A stretch of DNA of 64,000 nucleotides from Paracoccus aerius. Its GTDB lineage: Bacteria; Pseudomonadota; Alphaproteobacteria; Rhodobacterales; Rhodobacteraceae. Within the stretch, counting starts at the first letter, position 1. Every line of letters starts with the position of its first letter. A model generated the notes under the pieces. That model was not told the origin of the DNA and did no database searches. It saw only the letters and a program-made list of their open reading frames with translations. The stretch is from assembly GCF_014656455.1 (NCBI RefSeq), contig NZ_BNCL01000006.1, positions 128,780-192,779 on the forward strand, read 5' to 3'. The translations under genes were made by a program, and so were the position numbers. Positions 62,811 through 64,000 of the stretch are shown piece after piece.

Positions 62811-63467
62811 ATGATCCGCGAGTTTTCATCCGCCGACGTGATGTTCATCGTCATGGCCGTCCGCTGGACGCTGGTCCTGTCGGCCGTGGCCTTCCTTGGC
62901 GGCGCGGTGGGCGGCCTGCTGATCGCCCTGGCGCGCACCTCGGGCAGCAAGGCACTGCGCCGGATTTCGGCGGGCTTCATCCAGGTGTTCCAGGGCACGC
63001 CGCTGCTGATGCAGCTGTTCCTGGTCTATTTCGGGCTGGCCGTGGTGGGCCTGCCGATCGACCCCCTGCTGGCCGCCGCCGTCGCCCTTACGCTGCACGC
63101 AAGCGCCTATCTGGGCGAAATCTGGCGCGGCAGCATCGAGGCCGTCCCCTCGGGCCAGACCGAGGCCGCGACGGCCCTTGCGCTGTCATATCCCCACAGG
63201 ATGCGCCATGTGGTGCTGCCTCAGGCCATGCGCATCGCCACCGCGCCGACGGTGGGCTTCCTGGTGCAGCTGATCAAGGGCACCTCGCTTGCATCCATCA
63301 TCGGCTTCACCGAACTGACCCGCGCAGGCCAGATCGTCAACAACGCCACCTTCAAGCCGTTCCTGGTCTTTGGCACCGTGGCCATCCTGTATTTCATCCT
63401 GTGCTGGCCCTTGTCGCTGATGGCCCGCAGGCTCGAGGCGCGGATGCGCCTTGCCGTCACCCGCTGA
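62811..63467 (+). CDS. Amino acid ABC transporter permease (HisQ type)
   Basis: 218 residues, partner of the preceding permease. Motifs FIQVFQGTPLLMQLFLVYFGL and the EAA loop IEAVPSGQTEAATALALSYPHRM are typical of the PAAT permeases. It starts 1 bp after the upstream stop, so the two are translationally coupled. Confidence 0.94.
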   Translation: MIREFSSADVMFIVMAVRWTLVLSAVAFLGGAVGGLLIALARTSGSKALRRISAGFIQVFQGTPLLMQLFLVYFGLAVVGLPIDPLLAAAVALTLHASAYLGEIWRGSIEAVPSGQTEAATALALSYPHRMRHVVLPQAMRIATAPTVGFLVQLIKGTSLASIIGFTELTRAGQIVNNATFKPFLVFGTVAILYFILCWPLSLMARRLEARMRLAVTR

Positions 63468-63486
63468 ATCTCGAGGAGGAGAAACC

Positions 63487-64000
63487 ATGAAGCTCAACCG
63501 TCGCCTGTTCACCGCCCTGGCCGCGTCCTCGCTGGCCCTGGGCCTTGCCATGCCCGCATCCGCCGCAGACCTGGCCGCCATCGAAAGCGCCGGCACGATC
63601 AAGGTCGGGATGCTGGTCGATTTCCCGCCCTTCGGCATCCAGGACGCCTCGGGCACGCCCGACGGCTATGACGCCGACGTGGCCAAGGCCCTGGCGGAAT
63701 CGCTGGGGGTGCAGGCGCAGATCGTGCCGGTGACGGGGCCGAACCGCATCCCCTACCTGCTGTCGGGGCAGGTGGACGTGCTGGTGGCTTCGTTGGGCAT
63801 CACCGAGGAGCGGGCCCAACGGGTCGATTTCTCGGCCCCCTATGCGGGCATCAGCATCGCCGTCTATGGCGCAACGGGAACCGAGGTGGCGGGACCCGCC
63901 GATCTGGCCGGACAGACCATCGCCGTGGCCCGCGCCTCGACGCAGGACACCGGCGTGACCGAGGTCGCCCCCGAGGGCACGGAAATCCGCCGCTTCGACG
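63487..64000 (+). CDS. Amino acid ABC transporter substrate-binding protein (3' end outside window)
   Basis: 171 residues visible before the window ends. A signal peptide (RRLFTALAASSLALGLAMP, ending SAA) precedes an SBP_bac_3 domain: GTIKVGMLVDFPPFGIQDASG, GYDADVAKALAESLGV, PYLLSGQVDVLVASLGIT and QRVDFSAPYAGISIAVYG. GAGGAGGAG stands upstream of ATG 63487. No ATPase gene of this transporter is in view; it should lie beyond the right edge. Confidence 0.92.
   Translation, partial: MKLNRRLFTALAASSLALGLAMPASAADLAAIESAGTIKVGMLVDFPPFGIQDASGTPDGYDADVAKALAESLGVQAQIVPVTGPNRIPYLLSGQVDVLVASLGITEERAQRVDFSAPYAGISIAVYGATGTEVAGPADLAGQTIAVARASTQDTGVTEVAPEGTEIRRFD

Overview
The window is gene-dense, very GC-rich DNA with almost no spacer. 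The gene content (heterotetrameric sarcosine oxidase, many ABC importers for sugars and amino acids, several LacI-type regulators, a LOV-HWE kinase, DUF6525- and DUF992-type proteins) suggests a chromosome or large replicon of an alphaproteobacterium, most likely Rhodobacteraceae and plausibly Paracoccus. That assignment is inference from gene content. I see no rRNA, tRNA, insertion sequence, prophage or CRISPR array. Every gap between genes is shorter than 300 bases.

Layout. 1-6858: two GlxA-type AraC regulators, then the soxBDAG operon for sarcosine demethylation. 6871-14261: single metabolic genes (lipocalin, membrane alpha/beta-hydrolase, two EamA exporters, altronate-type dehydratase, cysteine-synthase-like enzyme, a 57-aa protein with a strong terminator). 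14282-22228: a minus-strand sugar operon, lacI-xylA-TIM barrel-Gfo/Idh-rbsA-rbsC-rbsB, with a palindrome over its promoter. 22458-23906: an orphan blue-light LOV histidine kinase. 23937-30297: an M20 amidohydrolase with its transporter and MarR regulator, a catalase and a Na+:amino-acid symporter. 30504-33659: a two-subunit molybdenum hydroxylase and a small exported protein.

33864-45554 is the most unusual part. A 1995-residue glycine-rich autotransporter sits among five small proteins, most of them membrane or exported (HXXEE, DUF992, DUF6622-like, DUF6790-like, one unknown), an MFS carrier and an AraC-family regulator. Four intergenic sites share one promoter architecture: two TTGAGACG boxes about 20 bp apart, then CAAAG, then a CTAG-type -10, with identical spacing from the proximal box to the -10 at all four. 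Each site precedes a minus-strand transcription unit, and together they cover every minus-strand gene of the cluster, including the AraC gene. I read this as an undescribed, self-activating AraC regulon built around a giant surface protein.

45650-55370 is a minus-strand Amadori-compound (fructosamine) catabolic operon: LacI, sugar ABC transporter, FrlC-, FrlD- and FrlB-like enzymes and an FAD oxidoreductase. 55506-58314 is a FecBCD-type metal-chelate importer. 58504-60936 holds a DUF1206 membrane protein, a COG0523 metal-chaperone GTPase and a DUF6525 protein. 61067-64000 is a LacI regulator followed by an amino-acid-type ABC transporter cut by the window end, with a LacI-style palindrome over the promoter between them.
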